This document shows, piece by piece, positions 6,277 to 15,883 of a stretch of 64,000 nucleotides of DNA. The stretch comes from Cytobacillus sp. FSL H8-0458. Its GTDB lineage: Bacteria > Bacillota > Bacilli > Bacillales > Cytobacillaceae. The position numbers and the translations under genes were made by a program. The stretch's first letter is position 1. Every line of letters begins with the position of its first letter. The stretch spans positions 1 to 64,000 of the forward strand of contig NZ_JBBOBR010000002.1 of NCBI RefSeq assembly GCF_038002165.1. The letters run 5' to 3'. The notes under the pieces are model-generated. The model was not told the origin of the DNA. It saw nothing but the letters and a program-made list of their open reading frames with translations, and made no database searches.

Positions 6277-8652
6277 TTATTCCTCAAAAATAGAGTTTGA
6301 AAGCAATCGGAAGAGATAATCCGTGTGATCACGGAAGCCCGCTTCAAGGCCGATTAACGTAACATCCTTATCCTGCTCTTTTACCATGATAGCCTGGCCC
6401 TGTGCTGCATTGCGATTTTTCCAGTGTCCGGCGACAAAGAAATCTTCTTCATCAGTAATGGCTGCCAGTACTTCATCATTTTCTGTGCCAGTATACCAGA
6501 CTGGGCGGTAAACAAATCCAAGGTCATCTTCAGTGTAGCCTGCTGATGCGCCTGTGCCTTTATAATCTACCTTAATGATTCCATTGCTGTTGGATCCCCC
6601 TGTATTAATAACATCGTCAGTCAGGCCAAGAGTCTTTGTGGCACGGGAAGCACCGGCGCCTACAGCAATATATTTTCCGCCTTCAGAAACGAATCTTTCT
6701 ACATATCCTTTAAATGCAGCCAGCTCTTCCTGATTTTTAAGGCCAAATTCTTTATTGGCATTGCTTAAATTTGAAGAAATTAAATTTTCTGTTCCGCTGT
6801 AAACAAAGACATCATGGGAAGCAAGACCGTTATTCGCTACTTCTGATGGCGTTAATTCCGTGACACTAAAGCCTAATCTTTCAAGAGCCAGTTTTGTTCC
6901 TGAATGAGTTTGAGCCTTGTTCATCCCTCCATCTTTTAAGATGGCTACACTTACTTCGCCAATTGCTTTAGCTCCAGCAGGAACCTTCCCAGAAGTGATA
7001 TTAAGGCCAGAATCCTTAACAGCTGCTGAAATGGCATTCGCTGATCCCTCAGCATAGAAGTTACCTTTACTGTCGCGTTTAACCATTATCCCCTGCTCAA
7101 GAAGTGTATTCACGAGCTGAACTGCTTTCACGGAGCTGTTTGGAATAATATAAGGTCCTTTTCCGCTGATTGAGCCCTGTTCTTTTACATTATTCACTTT
7201 CGAAACCGCTGCCTTTACATCACTTTGAACAGCGATTGCTTCAAAGCCCCATAGCTCCGGAAGACTCCAGGCAGAAATATCATACATGGCAGGTGTATCA
7301 TCAGTTATGTCCTCTCCATCCCAAAGCATGGTGTTTGCCAGTCCAGCCTTTGCCTGATCCATCGGTACGATGTAAGTGCCTTTCGGATAGGTCTTTCCAT
7401 CAGATGTAAAGGCTTGTGAAGCCTGTACAACCTCGATATCATTCTTAATTAAATGATTCACAGCCTTATTTGTTACTGTGGGATCTTTCTCATTCACAGG
7501 CAGGACATACGCTTTTGGGAAATATCCCTCTTCATGGAAAGGGTGATCAAAGTTAATACCGCGCTTAAACATTTCAATTTGATCGGTAATCATTTCGTCC
7601 TTATTTTCTGTTGCATATTTTAATGCTCCCATAATGGCATTGTACATCCAGCGTACGCCATCTTCGTCATTTGTCGGAGCTTCAAGGGTATGCCCATATG
7701 CACCATGATACATGGCGTACATCGGTGTGAAAATCGGCGGGTAATCATCCCAGCCTGCAGAATCATCACGCTGCGGAATGTAGGTGCCTTCCATGTCACT
7801 ATACAGTTTGCCTGTGTAATGATCCTTGTCGTCCATGATTTCAGCTTCCATAGCTGCCGCCTGATCATTAGCCCATTTTTGGTATAAATCATACTCATAG
7901 TTTGGATTATGAGGCGGTGTACAAGGTTCAATCAAACCCTGTTTGTTTGGCGCATAATTTTTCACATACCCATGTGTATCAAGGAACACCATCGGGTTCC
8001 ACTCTTTAATAAGAGAGACGGTTTCCTGCGTTTCAGGCTGTGATTGCGTGATAAAATCACGGTTCAAATCAATTCCTTCACCATTAAAACGGGTCGCATC
8101 CACACGACCATCCGGGTTCTGCACCACGTTAAAAATTAGAATGTTATTATCCAGAATCTCCTTTGTCTCCCCGTCATTCTGTGTGGCAAAACGTTCAATC
8201 AGCTGCATCACTGCATCGCTTCCCACAAACTCTGTCCCATGGATCGATCCATTGATCATGATTGGCACTTTAAAATCCTGATTTTTAGCAATCCAATCCT
8301 GGGCTTTTTCAGGGTTTTTGAACATCTGCTTTCTTAGAGCCTGAAATTTGCCAAACTTGCCATGTGCACCAGGGTCTGCAATGGTGACAACATAGAGTGG
8401 ATTTCCATCAGCGGAAGTTCCTTTTACCTCCACCTTCACTCTATTAGACTGTTTTTCAATTTCTGCAAGTTTTGTCCCTATTACTGAGAATTTCATAAAG
8501 TCGTAGTTTTCGCTATTAAATAAACTTCCGTCCTTTTCCTCTGACACATTAACATTGATCCACTTCGGACTAACGGCATGAGCGGAACTTAATGGAACAG
8601 ATGCCAAAATACTTGCTGCCAGAACTCCTGATAAAACTTTCCTTTTTTTCAT
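6277..8652 (-). CDS. secreted M14-family zinc carboxypeptidase
   Basis: The 791-residue exported enzyme has a signal peptide at 1-26 (KKRK, hydrophobic core, SSAHA cleavage). The M14 metal site is visible: His138 and Glu141 in GSIHGTEF, His227 in LDTHGY, and the NPDGR and DLNRD substrate-binding motifs (Arg198). A candidate catalytic Glu324 lies in HTLEAPT. The region after about residue 400 is a long accessory portion containing a glutamine amidotransferase-like beta/alpha segment (YIAVGAGASRA), common in large Bacillus M14 proteins. It releases C-terminal residues from peptides outside the cell. It lies head-to-tail with the S15-type peptidase gene upstream, which suggests joint peptide use. 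Confidence 0.88.
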   Translation of the reverse strand: MKKRKVLSGVLAASILASVPLSSAHAVSPKWINVNVSEEKDGSLFNSENYDFMKFSVIGTKLAEIEKQSNRVKVEVKGTSADGNPLYVVTIADPGAHGKFGKFQALRKQMFKNPEKAQDWIAKNQDFKVPIMINGSIHGTEFVGSDAVMQLIERFATQNDGETKEILDNNILIFNVVQNPDGRVDATRFNGEGIDLNRDFITQSQPETQETVSLIKEWNPMVFLDTHGYVKNYAPNKQGLIEPCTPPHNPNYEYDLYQKWANDQAAAMEAEIMDDKDHYTGKLYSDMEGTYIPQRDDSAGWDDYPPIFTPMYAMYHGAYGHTLEAPTNDEDGVRWMYNAIMGALKYATENKDEMITDQIEMFKRGINFDHPFHEEGYFPKAYVLPVNEKDPTVTNKAVNHLIKNDIEVVQASQAFTSDGKTYPKGTYIVPMDQAKAGLANTMLWDGEDITDDTPAMYDISAWSLPELWGFEAIAVQSDVKAAVSKVNNVKEQGSISGKGPYIIPNSSVKAVQLVNTLLEQGIMVKRDSKGNFYAEGSANAISAAVKDSGLNITSGKVPAGAKAIGEVSVAILKDGGMNKAQTHSGTKLALERLGFSVTELTPSEVANNGLASHDVFVYSGTENLISSNLSNANKEFGLKNQEELAAFKGYVERFVSEGGKYIAVGAGASRATKTLGLTDDVINTGGSNSNGIIKVDYKGTGASAGYTEDDLGFVYRPVWYTGTENDEVLAAITDEEDFFVAGHWKNRNAAQGQAIMVKEQDKDVTLIGLEAGFRDHTDYLFRLLSNSIFEE

Positions 8653-8761
8653 TATGTACCTCCAGTTGCACTTTTTGTATATTTATAAGATAGAGTTCAT
8701 TTTAATTCAATTTGTTCAGTTGTGGCAATGCTACTATTTTCCTAAAATAATCTATTTAAAT

Positions 8762-8790
8762 AGAAAAGAGGGACCAAGAAATGATCCCTT
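8762..8790 (-). terminator. terminator after the S15-type peptidase gene
   Basis: On the minus strand GGGATCA / TGGTCCC forms a 7-bp stem followed by TCTTTTCTATTT. The stem pairs with one wobble. Confidence 0.6.
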
Positions 8791-8798
8791 CTACTTTT

Positions 8799-10616
8799 CT
8801 ACTTAAATGCTTCAACTCCACCCTGAACAGGAAGAATTATATGGCTTCTTTCCGGATCGACGGTTATTTTCGTGCCTGCCTCCGGTCTGATTGTATAGTT
8901 ATAATCACTCGATAAAACGACGACTCCCAGGCGATCACCTTTTTTAAACACATAATCATCCGGCTGCATATCCCATGTAAATGTATATTCACGGTTCTGT
9001 GTAAGCCCAGAAGATCTATTTTCACTGTGAAGGTTCTGCGGATCCATCCACCCTCTAGTAACAATTTCCGGCTTTCCTTCCCCATATTTAACAAGAAGGG
9101 CTGTTAAGTTGGCTGTTTCCCGATCAATGCTGGCACGAATCTGAATCTCTGGTGTCCCGCTCATGCGAATATCGTTTTCTAAAGGCGGAGTCAAATAGAC
9201 GAGCCTATTAGCTAATGAAGCATCAGGATTCAGAGCCAGCTCTTCAGCCTTAATTGCTGCATCGTCCACAAAATGCTGATTTTTCTTGTTCTTATTTGGT
9301 ACGGGCTGCCATTCTAAGCTGCCGCCTCCATCGGAAGCCGGTTTAAAATGTAGTTTTGCGCCTGTTGTTCCTGTAGCCGGCCAGTTTGTCTCTGCATGCC
9401 ACGTCTTATCCTCTCTTTGAATATCAACCATTGGTTCATCCATGACATCATTTTTAATATCATACAGCCAGTAATCAAACCATTTATTTAAAGTCGGGAG
9501 CCAAACATCACGTCTGAAGCTGTAGGGGCTGGAATGGCCGCCCTGATGGAGCCACATTTTCCTCGGAACATCATTCTCGCCAAGTGCCTGCCACCAATCT
9601 GAAAAATGCTTTGTTTTAACATTCCAGTCATTTAATCCATGGACAATAAAAACACTTGCTTTTACGTGATCAGCATCCTTTGTATAATCTCTTTTACTCC
9701 AGAATTCATTATAATCACCAGTCTCCCTGTCCTGGCCTTCCGTTAATTCTTTTATGACATTGCTGCATGCTTCAGGGTTTTTCCTGGTTAAAATCGCTTC
9801 CGCCATATTATCCGCATCTTCACCTTGATATCCGCCTGGTGCAATCACAGCACCATTTGAACGATAATAGTCATACCAGCTGCTGATTGCAGCAATAGGC
9901 ACAATTGTTTTAAGGCCTTCCACTCCAGTGGCGGCCACAGCATTTGGCAGTGTTCCGTTATAGGAAACTCCTGTCATCCCAACGTTTCCTGTTGACCAAT
10001 CAGCTTTTATTTCCTGTCCCTCTGCATTGAAAGCTTTTGTTCTTCCATTCAGCCAATCAATTACAGCCCGTGTTCCAAGGATTTCATGTTCATCCCCGGT
10101 TGTAGGACAGCCGTCAGAAAGGCCTGTCCCTACGCTTTCCGCCAGAACAACCGCATAGCCTCTGGGCACAAAATAATCATCATAATATCCCGGGAGATTT
10201 GCCTGCGGTTTCCCCTTTTCCCCCTTGTCTTTCCCCTTTCTTGGCACAGTGTTAAGTTCTGTATCCACATCATAAACCGGTACACCTTTAATTCCGGAAC
10301 GGTAAGGGCTCATTTCATAAATAACAGGTACCTTTAAACCTTCCTCTGTTTCTTTTGGCCTGATAATATCAGCTCGTACCCTATCCAGCTTTCCATCCCG
10401 ATCACTGTCAGTGGCTGTTTCAACAAAAACTCTTTCGACAATGGCATCGTCCAGGGAAAATACGGGCTGTGTCATGCCATTTTCGACTTTAATCTGTGTT
10501 TCAGCTGAGGCAATGCCGCTGTGGCTGTCTTTACCTGTTGAAGGGAAAGCCCCTCCAGTAACCAGCGGGAAAGCGATGGCTGATGTTAGGAACACTTTTA
10601 ATGCAGATTTTTTCAT
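8799..10616 (-). CDS. secreted Xaa-Pro dipeptidyl-peptidase / CocE-type serine hydrolase
   Basis: The 605-residue S15-family enzyme has an N-terminal signal (KKSALKVFLTSAIAF, cleavage near residues 38-40). The alpha/beta-hydrolase triad is visible: nucleophile Ser218 in GVSYNG, Asp330 in HGLNDWNV and His361 in HQGGHSSP. The C-terminal 200 residues form the jelly-roll PepX_C domain typical of S15. The family removes N-terminal Xaa-Pro dipeptides, although CocE relatives act on esters, so the substrate is not certain. Its neighbours are an M14 carboxypeptidase downstream and a divergent M28 aminopeptidase. Together they could degrade proline-containing peptides from both ends. Confidence 0.87.
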   Translation of the reverse strand: MKKSALKVFLTSAIAFPLVTGGAFPSTGKDSHSGIASAETQIKVENGMTQPVFSLDDAIVERVFVETATDSDRDGKLDRVRADIIRPKETEEGLKVPVIYEMSPYRSGIKGVPVYDVDTELNTVPRKGKDKGEKGKPQANLPGYYDDYFVPRGYAVVLAESVGTGLSDGCPTTGDEHEILGTRAVIDWLNGRTKAFNAEGQEIKADWSTGNVGMTGVSYNGTLPNAVAATGVEGLKTIVPIAAISSWYDYYRSNGAVIAPGGYQGEDADNMAEAILTRKNPEACSNVIKELTEGQDRETGDYNEFWSKRDYTKDADHVKASVFIVHGLNDWNVKTKHFSDWWQALGENDVPRKMWLHQGGHSSPYSFRRDVWLPTLNKWFDYWLYDIKNDVMDEPMVDIQREDKTWHAETNWPATGTTGAKLHFKPASDGGGSLEWQPVPNKNKKNQHFVDDAAIKAEELALNPDASLANRLVYLTPPLENDIRMSGTPEIQIRASIDRETANLTALLVKYGEGKPEIVTRGWMDPQNLHSENRSSGLTQNREYTFTWDMQPDDYVFKKGDRLGVVVLSSDYNYTIRPEAGTKITVDPERSHIILPVQGGVEAFK

Positions 10617-10940
10617 AAAAATCCTCCCTTTATAAAACCTTATAATTTTCAGAATATATCAAATCCACAAAAGTTTCGATAGCCGAAAGACCTGTATTTT
10701 TTAGAAGGTAAGAGATAACAAGCCACCGGAGTCCTTCTAAAGTCATGACAAAAGATGTATGTATCATTGATATGGTACTTTGCATCTATCATTTTCTTGA
10801 ATCCTAAAAGTTAATATCTTCCTTATCTCCCAGAATTAATTAACCTGCTAGGATAATCGATTCGTTTTACTCTCTGTTAAAAGGAAGCAGAGCTATGTAA
10901 GCGAATACATATAGATGGATTACTAGTCGAGGGGGAATAA
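10617..10940. promoter_or_regulatory. divergent promoter region of the S15 and M28 peptidase genes
   Basis: This 324-base interval separates two divergent exopeptidase genes and must hold both promoters. Two dyads are visible: TAGAAGG / CCTTCTA (10702-10708 and 10733-10739) and TATGTA-6-TACATA (10894-10911). The second lies close to the M28 ribosome site and could be an operator. No clear -35/-10 pair could be assigned. Confidence 0.4.
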
Positions 10941-12302
10941 ATGATGAAAGTTGGAAAGAAAGCTTCTTCTGTCATGCTTGCAGCGATTCTGACAGCTTCA
11001 AGTTTGTATGGGGTGCCTGTTCAATTTGTGCAGACTGCTGAGGCAGCGCAAAGCCAGGCAGAACATCCCGGCTCAAAGGCGTTTGATCAGAAGGTTATCG
11101 CAAGGATAGAGGCAGCTCGCATGATGGAGGATGTCAGGTATTTATCAGAAACCATCGGGCCGCGGGTTGCAGGAACTGATGCGGAAAAAGAGGCCGCAAA
11201 TTTCATTCAAAAACGCCTTGAGTCATATGGCTACACAGTCGAAACACAAGAGTTCAGCATTCCTGATAAAATGGCTGGAGGTTTGCACACCAGTGATTTG
11301 AAGGAGGTTCTAGTAACTATTCCTTCCGGGTCCGGATCGACGCCTGAAGAAGGAATTACCTCTGAATTATATGATGCCGGATTAGGCAGGGCAGCTGATT
11401 TCTCAGAGGAAGCATCAGGAAAAATAGCACTCATCTCACGGGGAGACATTACTTTCTCTGAAAAAGTTTTAAATGCAGTAAATGCCGGTGCTGCAGGGGT
11501 CCTCATTTACAATAATGTGGATCAGCCCGCCCCTATGAATCCCTCAATCGGGGGTCCATATACTATTCCTGTGGGAAGCATAACGAAAGCAAGCGGAGAA
11601 GCACTCCTTCAAGATGTTGCGGCACAAAACAAAACGGTAACACTGAGTGTAAAGAGATTTCAAAACATAAAATCGCAAAACATTATTGCCGTCAAGAACC
11701 CTAAGCCTAATAAAGGCGGTGAAGCTGATATTGTCCACATTTCTGCGCATTTCGATAGTGTCCCATTTGCTCCAGGGGCAAGCGATAACGCATCAGGTAC
11801 TGCTGTTGCCCTTGAGCTGGCGAGAGTTCTGAAAAGTTATCCTTCTGACAAAGAATTGCGTTTTGCATTTGTAGGTGCAGAAGAAATTGGGCTTCTTGGT
11901 TCTAAGCATTATGTCAGTCAGCTGAGCGGCAGTGAAATAGAGCGGAGCATTGCAAATTTCAATATGGATATGGTAGGTACAGCATGGGAAAATGCAACCG
12001 CGATTTACATGAATACTCTTGATGGCCAGGCAAATATTGCAACAGAAACTGCTCTTGCTACTGCAGAGCGCATTGGCACACCTTCTGAATTAGTGCTTTA
12101 TCAGCGCGGCGCATCCGATCATGTTTCTTTTCATGATGCAGGCATCCCGGCTGTTAACTTTATCAGACGGGAGCCTGTCACAGCGAATCTTGAGCCGTAT
12201 TATCATACACCGCAGGATTCCATCGAGCACATAAGTGCCGAGCGGATGAAAGAAGCCGGGAACCTAATTGGCGCTTCAGTTTACAGCTTAATTCGAAAGT
12301 AG
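10941..12302 (+). CDS. ywaD: secreted M28-family aminopeptidase with PA domain
   Basis: The 453-residue protein resembles B. subtilis YwaD in length and layout. It has a signal peptide at 1-36 (cleavage after AEA), a PA (protease-associated) insert at about 120-240, and an M28 catalytic domain. The zinc ligands are His270 (AHFD), Asp282 (GASDNASG), Glu315 (GAEEIGLLG, Glu314 as base), Asp343 (NMDMVG) and His422 (YHTPQDS). It removes N-terminal residues from extracellular peptides. The start at 10941 follows a GAGGGGG ribosome site; ATG 10944 is also possible. A terminator follows the stop. Confidence 0.93.
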   Translation: MMKVGKKASSVMLAAILTASSLYGVPVQFVQTAEAAQSQAEHPGSKAFDQKVIARIEAARMMEDVRYLSETIGPRVAGTDAEKEAANFIQKRLESYGYTVETQEFSIPDKMAGGLHTSDLKEVLVTIPSGSGSTPEEGITSELYDAGLGRAADFSEEASGKIALISRGDITFSEKVLNAVNAGAAGVLIYNNVDQPAPMNPSIGGPYTIPVGSITKASGEALLQDVAAQNKTVTLSVKRFQNIKSQNIIAVKNPKPNKGGEADIVHISAHFDSVPFAPGASDNASGTAVALELARVLKSYPSDKELRFAFVGAEEIGLLGSKHYVSQLSGSEIERSIANFNMDMVGTAWENATAIYMNTLDGQANIATETALATAERIGTPSELVLYQRGASDHVSFHDAGIPAVNFIRREPVTANLEPYYHTPQDSIEHISAERMKEAGNLIGASVYSLIRK

Positions 12303-12321
12303 AAAAGTAGAATTGTTTTAA

Positions 12322-12354
12322 GGATCCCCAGGTTTTCCCCTGGGGATATTTTTT
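12322..12354 (+). terminator. terminator after the M28 peptidase gene
   Basis: An ATCCCCAGG stem with its complement CCTGGGGAT is followed by ATTTTTT. Confidence 0.9.
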
Positions 12355-12488
12355 ATTGCTTTCCAGCTATCCATCAAAGCCAATGCGTTTACATGCAAAA
12401 TAAAAGGGTAAACTATCTTCGTTCTAAACCTCTTGTTTAATAATTGATGTTTTTACCGTTTAAATTGTAAAGAATTCGGGTAACATAA

Positions 12489-12502
12489 TTGTAACATTAC
12501 AA
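12489..12502. promoter_or_regulatory. TTGTAA-CA-TTACAA dyad upstream of the 49-aa gene
   Basis: A 6-bp perfect inverted repeat with a 2-nt centre lies 55 nt before the small gene. It could be an operator or a chance AT-rich dyad. Confidence 0.3.
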
Positions 12503-12556
12503 ATAAATTAACTAACTGCCTGTTAGTCCTTTATATCCCTAAAGGAGGGAGTCATC

Positions 12557-12706
12557 ATGGATTTTGAACACGAGGCTGTCATACTAAAGAGAGAACTCTC
12601 CCTTCTCATGGATGAATATGAAAGGTGCGAGATTGACGACGTAAAAAGTGAAATATCAAAGGATATTCAACTGCTGAGCCGTGCAATAGACGATATACTT
12701 AATTAA
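12557..12706 (+). CDS. 49-residue helical protein of unknown function
   Basis: ATG 12557 follows a near-perfect ribosome site (AAAGGAGGG) and opens 49 codons. The product starts MDFEHEAVILKRELSLLMDE. It is charged with heptad-like leucine and isoleucine spacing, so it is probably a helical hairpin or coiled coil. Its size recalls Spo0E-like aspartyl phosphatases, but the diagnostic SQELD motif is absent, so I do not assign that family. The gene ends 81 nt before yugO. Confidence 0.65.
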   Translation: MDFEHEAVILKRELSLLMDEYERCEIDDVKSEISKDIQLLSRAIDDILN

Positions 12707-12787
12707 GTATATACCTGGGCATGGCTTTTTTTTATATTTTAATTTCCCGTTTTTTTAACCCATGGTTTATATTAGGAGTGATGTTTT

Positions 12788-13780
12788 ATGCCTCAGCACA
12801 TTTACTACAGTTTCATCCGCCTGCCTTTAGTAATCAGGATTCTGTTGATTGCCCTGTTGGTGATCTTTCTTTTTGGCGGATTAATACATATTATCGAACC
12901 CTCCTCCTTTCCGACCTTTTTTGATGGAATCTGGTGGGCTGTGGTTACAGCTTCCACCGTGGGATTTGGAGATTTATATCCGACAAGCACAGCCGGGCGC
13001 ATTATAGGAATTGCGCTTATTTTAACAGGAGCGGGCTTTCTGTCTACATATTTTATTTCACTCGCAACAGCCGCAGTGACCCGGCAGAATGACTTTTTGG
13101 AGGGAAAAGTTGAATATCGGGGCAAAAATCATATTGTTGTGATCGGCTGGAATGAACGTGCACGCGAGATCGTAAATACACTCGGGGGCGATGGGATGAA
13201 CCATTCCATTGCTTTAATCGATGAAACATTAAAATCAAATCCTGTCCCCCATAATAATGTCCATTTTATTCAGGGACGCGCTAACAGAGATGATGTCCTT
13301 ATGAAGGCAAATATATTTGACGCGCAAAAAGTAATCATAACAGCAGATCAGAATAAAGATGAATTGCATGCTGATATGAATTCAATCTTAACCTTATTGG
13401 CAATCAAAGGGTTAAATCGGAATGTTCAATGCATCGTGGAAATATTAACTTCTGAACAGGCAGCAAATGCCAAAAGAGCGGGGGCTGATGAAATTGTCCA
13501 GACGAATGTGCTCACAAGCTTCGTTATGATCAACAGCATTTCTTCCCAGGAGCTCGTTACTTCTTTTCTTGATTTGCTGGGACAGCTTGATAAACGAAAA
13601 TTAACGTTTCAGCCTGCATCGGAAGAAATAGATAATAAAACCTTTGCTGAACTTAGTGCAGAGCTTATGAATGAAGGCATCCTCCTTTTAGGTGTTAAAA
13701 GAGGGGAGGAAACTCTGGTTAATCCTCCCCAGCCATTTAAAATTCTTCAGCAGGATCAGCTGATTGTTATACTCGGTTAA
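12788..13780 (+). CDS. yugO: potassium channel with RCK (TrkA-N) domain
   Basis: The 330-residue protein has two membrane helices (about 15-35 and 72-93) flanking a pore loop with the selectivity filter TVGFGD (57-62). A cytoplasmic RCK domain follows from about residue 113 (NHIVVIGWNERA), then a TrkA-C-like end (LLLGVKRGEETLVNPP). Size and order match B. subtilis YugO, the channel used in electrical signalling in biofilms. That role here is inference. It is followed convergently by yugN, as in B. subtilis. The yugO and yugN stop codons overlap in a shared TTAA. Confidence 0.92.
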   Translation: MPQHIYYSFIRLPLVIRILLIALLVIFLFGGLIHIIEPSSFPTFFDGIWWAVVTASTVGFGDLYPTSTAGRIIGIALILTGAGFLSTYFISLATAAVTRQNDFLEGKVEYRGKNHIVVIGWNERAREIVNTLGGDGMNHSIALIDETLKSNPVPHNNVHFIQGRANRDDVLMKANIFDAQKVIITADQNKDELHADMNSILTLLAIKGLNRNVQCIVEILTSEQAANAKRAGADEIVQTNVLTSFVMINSISSQELVTSFLDLLGQLDKRKLTFQPASEEIDNKTFAELSAELMNEGILLLGVKRGEETLVNPPQPFKILQQDQLIVILG

Positions 13781-14193
13781 TCTCTTATTAATATGGACTC
13801 AAGCTCTTCGACAAGCGCTTTGCCGAGATCAATGAATTCCTTCGGAAAACTGGCGTCCTTATCCACAGGCTCCGAGAATTGATCAAAGGAGGCGCTGAAA
13901 TTTCCGGTATAAGCGTGGTCATCAAGACCGCGCTGGTACTTATGGGAAAGCAGAAACGGCCTGCCTATCTCCACCGTACAGCTTGGATCATCAAGCTGCC
14001 CATCAATTGCCTTAAATGGGACCCTTAAAAACTGGTACCCCACCTCATCATCAATTTTATAGTCAAAAGAACCGTGATCATAATCCCAGTTCCCGCCAAT
14101 CGAATAGCCAATCGGCTTCAAAGCCTGCTCCAGCTTATATAAATCAAAATGCTTTCCTTCCACTTTTGAAGGTATCTCAATCACTGAATCCAT
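13777..14193 (-). CDS. yugN: YugN-like family protein
   Basis: This 138-residue soluble protein has length, gene position and pattern (LDYKIDDEVGYQFLRVPF-like core) matching the YugN family found only in Firmicutes. The function is unknown. It lies between yugO and pgi, as in B. subtilis, and its 3' end overlaps the yugO 3' end by 4 nt. Confidence 0.8.
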   Translation of the reverse strand: MDSVIEIPSKVEGKHFDLYKLEQALKPIGYSIGGNWDYDHGSFDYKIDDEVGYQFLRVPFKAIDGQLDDPSCTVEIGRPFLLSHKYQRGLDDHAYTGNFSASFDQFSEPVDKDASFPKEFIDLGKALVEELESILIRD

Positions 14194-14284
14194 CCCCTTT
14201 TAAGCTTTTTGCTTAGTTTCTCCAAAGTAAGGGATATCATGAATCCGATGTCAGGAATTAGATGGAACTTTGTTTTCTCCATTT

Positions 14285-14310
14285 AAAAAACGCCCACCCG
14301 CAGGCAGACG
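14285..14310 (-). terminator. terminator after pgi
   Basis: A C/G-rich 8-bp stem with wobble pairs and a TTTTTT tail on the minus strand lies just beyond the pgi stop. Confidence 0.6.
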
Positions 14311-14320
14311 TTCCTTACTC

Positions 14321-15670
14321 TTATTTCAATCTCTTTTCAAGTTCAGCTTTTTTCTCTTCAAATCCTGGTTTTCCTAATAGGGCAAACATGTTCACTTTGT
14401 ATGCTTCAACACCAGGCTGGTCAAATGGATTCACTCCCAGAAGATAGCCGCTCATGGCACATGCTTTTTCAAAGAAGTAAACCAGATAGCCAAATGTATA
14501 GGCATCCATTTTTGGAATGGAAACGATCAGGTTTGGCACACCGCCGTCTGTGTGTGCAAGCATAGTTCCTTCAAAAGCTTTATTGTTCACAAAATCGACA
14601 GTCTCACCCGCAAGATAGTTCAGGCCATCAAGATCATTCTCTGCTTCTTCAATTGTAAGCTCATGGCGTGATTCTTCCACTTTGATAACCGTTTCAAAAA
14701 GGTCCCGGCGGCCTTCCTGAACATACTGGCCTAATGAATGAAGATCAGTGGAGAAGTTTGCTGATGAAGGAAAAATTCCTTTCTGGTCTTTTCCTTCACT
14801 TTCACCGAACAGCTGCTTCCACCACTCTGCAAAATATTGAAGACCTGGTTCATAGTTGATCAGCATTTCAATCGTTTTGCCTTTGTTATAAAGAACATTG
14901 CGGACAGCAGCGTACTGATAGGCAGCGTTCTCCTGAAGCTCAGATTTGCTGAAGTCTTCGCGTGCCTGTGCAGCACCGTTCATCATATCTTCAATGCTCG
15001 CACCGCTGACAGCTATCGGTAAAAGACCTACTGCTGTAAGAACAGAATAGCGGCCGCCCACATCATCAGGAATAATAAATGACTCGTAGCCTTCTTCTGT
15101 CGCAAGAGTTTTTAAAGCACCTCTCGCTTTGTCGGTGGTAGCATAGATTCGTTTACGCGCTTCTTCCACACCATATTTTTCCTCCAGCATTTTGCGGAAA
15201 ATACGGAAAGCCAATGCCGGCTCAGTTGTTGTGCCTGATTTGGAAATCACATTAATGGACCAATCTTTTCCTTCAAGCAGATCCATTAAATCCTTCATGT
15301 ATGAAGAACTGATATTGTTGCCGGCAAACAGTACCTGTGGAGTGCCGCGCTTTTCTTTTGGAAGTGCATTATAGAAGCTGTGCTGAAGCATTTCAATAGC
15401 CGCACGCGCTCCAAGATAGGAGCCTCCAATTCCAATCACAATAAGAACATCAGAATCATTCTTAATTTTCTCAGCCGCTTTTTGAATGCGGGAGAACTCT
15501 TCTTTATCGTAGTTTGAAGGCAGATCGATCCAGCCTAAATAGTCGCTGCCAGCTCCAGTTTGTTCATGAAGGGAGTGGTGAGCAACCTTCACTGCATCCT
15601 GCAAATATGTAATTTCATGTTCGCCAAAAAAAGGAAGTGCTTTTGAGTAATCAAAACGAACGTGTGTCAT
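14321..15670 (-). CDS. pgi: glucose-6-phosphate isomerase
   Basis: The 449-residue enzyme interconverts glucose 6-phosphate and fructose 6-phosphate in glycolysis. Signatures are [12 protein letters not shown] in the first SIS domain (phosphate binding), [22 protein letters not shown] (PGI signature 1), the catalytic Glu in FGESEGKD and the C-terminal Lys in [10 protein letters not shown]. Length and start ([12 protein letters not shown]) match Bacillus Pgi. It has its own terminator and sits in the conserved yugN-pgi-yugJ order. Confidence 0.97.
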   Translation of the reverse strand: MTHVRFDYSKALPFFGEHEITYLQDAVKVAHHSLHEQTGAGSDYLGWIDLPSNYDKEEFSRIQKAAEKIKNDSDVLIVIGIGGSYLGARAAIEMLQHSFYNALPKEKRGTPQVLFAGNNISSSYMKDLMDLLEGKDWSINVISKSGTTTEPALAFRIFRKMLEEKYGVEEARKRIYATTDKARGALKTLATEEGYESFIIPDDVGGRYSVLTAVGLLPIAVSGASIEDMMNGAAQAREDFSKSELQENAAYQYAAVRNVLYNKGKTIEMLINYEPGLQYFAEWWKQLFGESEGKDQKGIFPSSANFSTDLHSLGQYVQEGRRDLFETVIKVEESRHELTIEEAENDLDGLNYLAGETVDFVNNKAFEGTMLAHTDGGVPNLIVSIPKMDAYTFGYLVYFFEKACAMSGYLLGVNPFDQPGVEAYKVNMFALLGKPGFEEKKAELEKRLK

Positions 15671-15845
15671 GAATGTCCTCCAATTTTTCTCAATTTTAAA
15701 CAGCTGTTATTATTTGCTGTCATCTCTATTCCACTTTAACGAAAGCCCTAAAGTTAATCAAGAATCATCCCATATTGTAAGCGTGTCCAATTTTGACATA
15801 TTTTTTACACATTAATAATGATTGCCATTTCCCGGTGAAAAATGT

Positions 15846-15873
15846 AAAAGGACCCCGCCTCTTGGCAGAGTCC
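15846..15873 (-). terminator. terminator after yugJ
   Basis: A GGACTCTGCC / GGCGGGGTCC stem with a 4-nt loop is followed by TTTT on the minus strand. Confidence 0.75.
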
Positions 15874-15883
15874 AGTCTGAATG

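Noticed and set aside
12557-12706. Spo0E-like phosphatase
   Set aside because: Size fits, but the diagnostic SQELD motif is absent.
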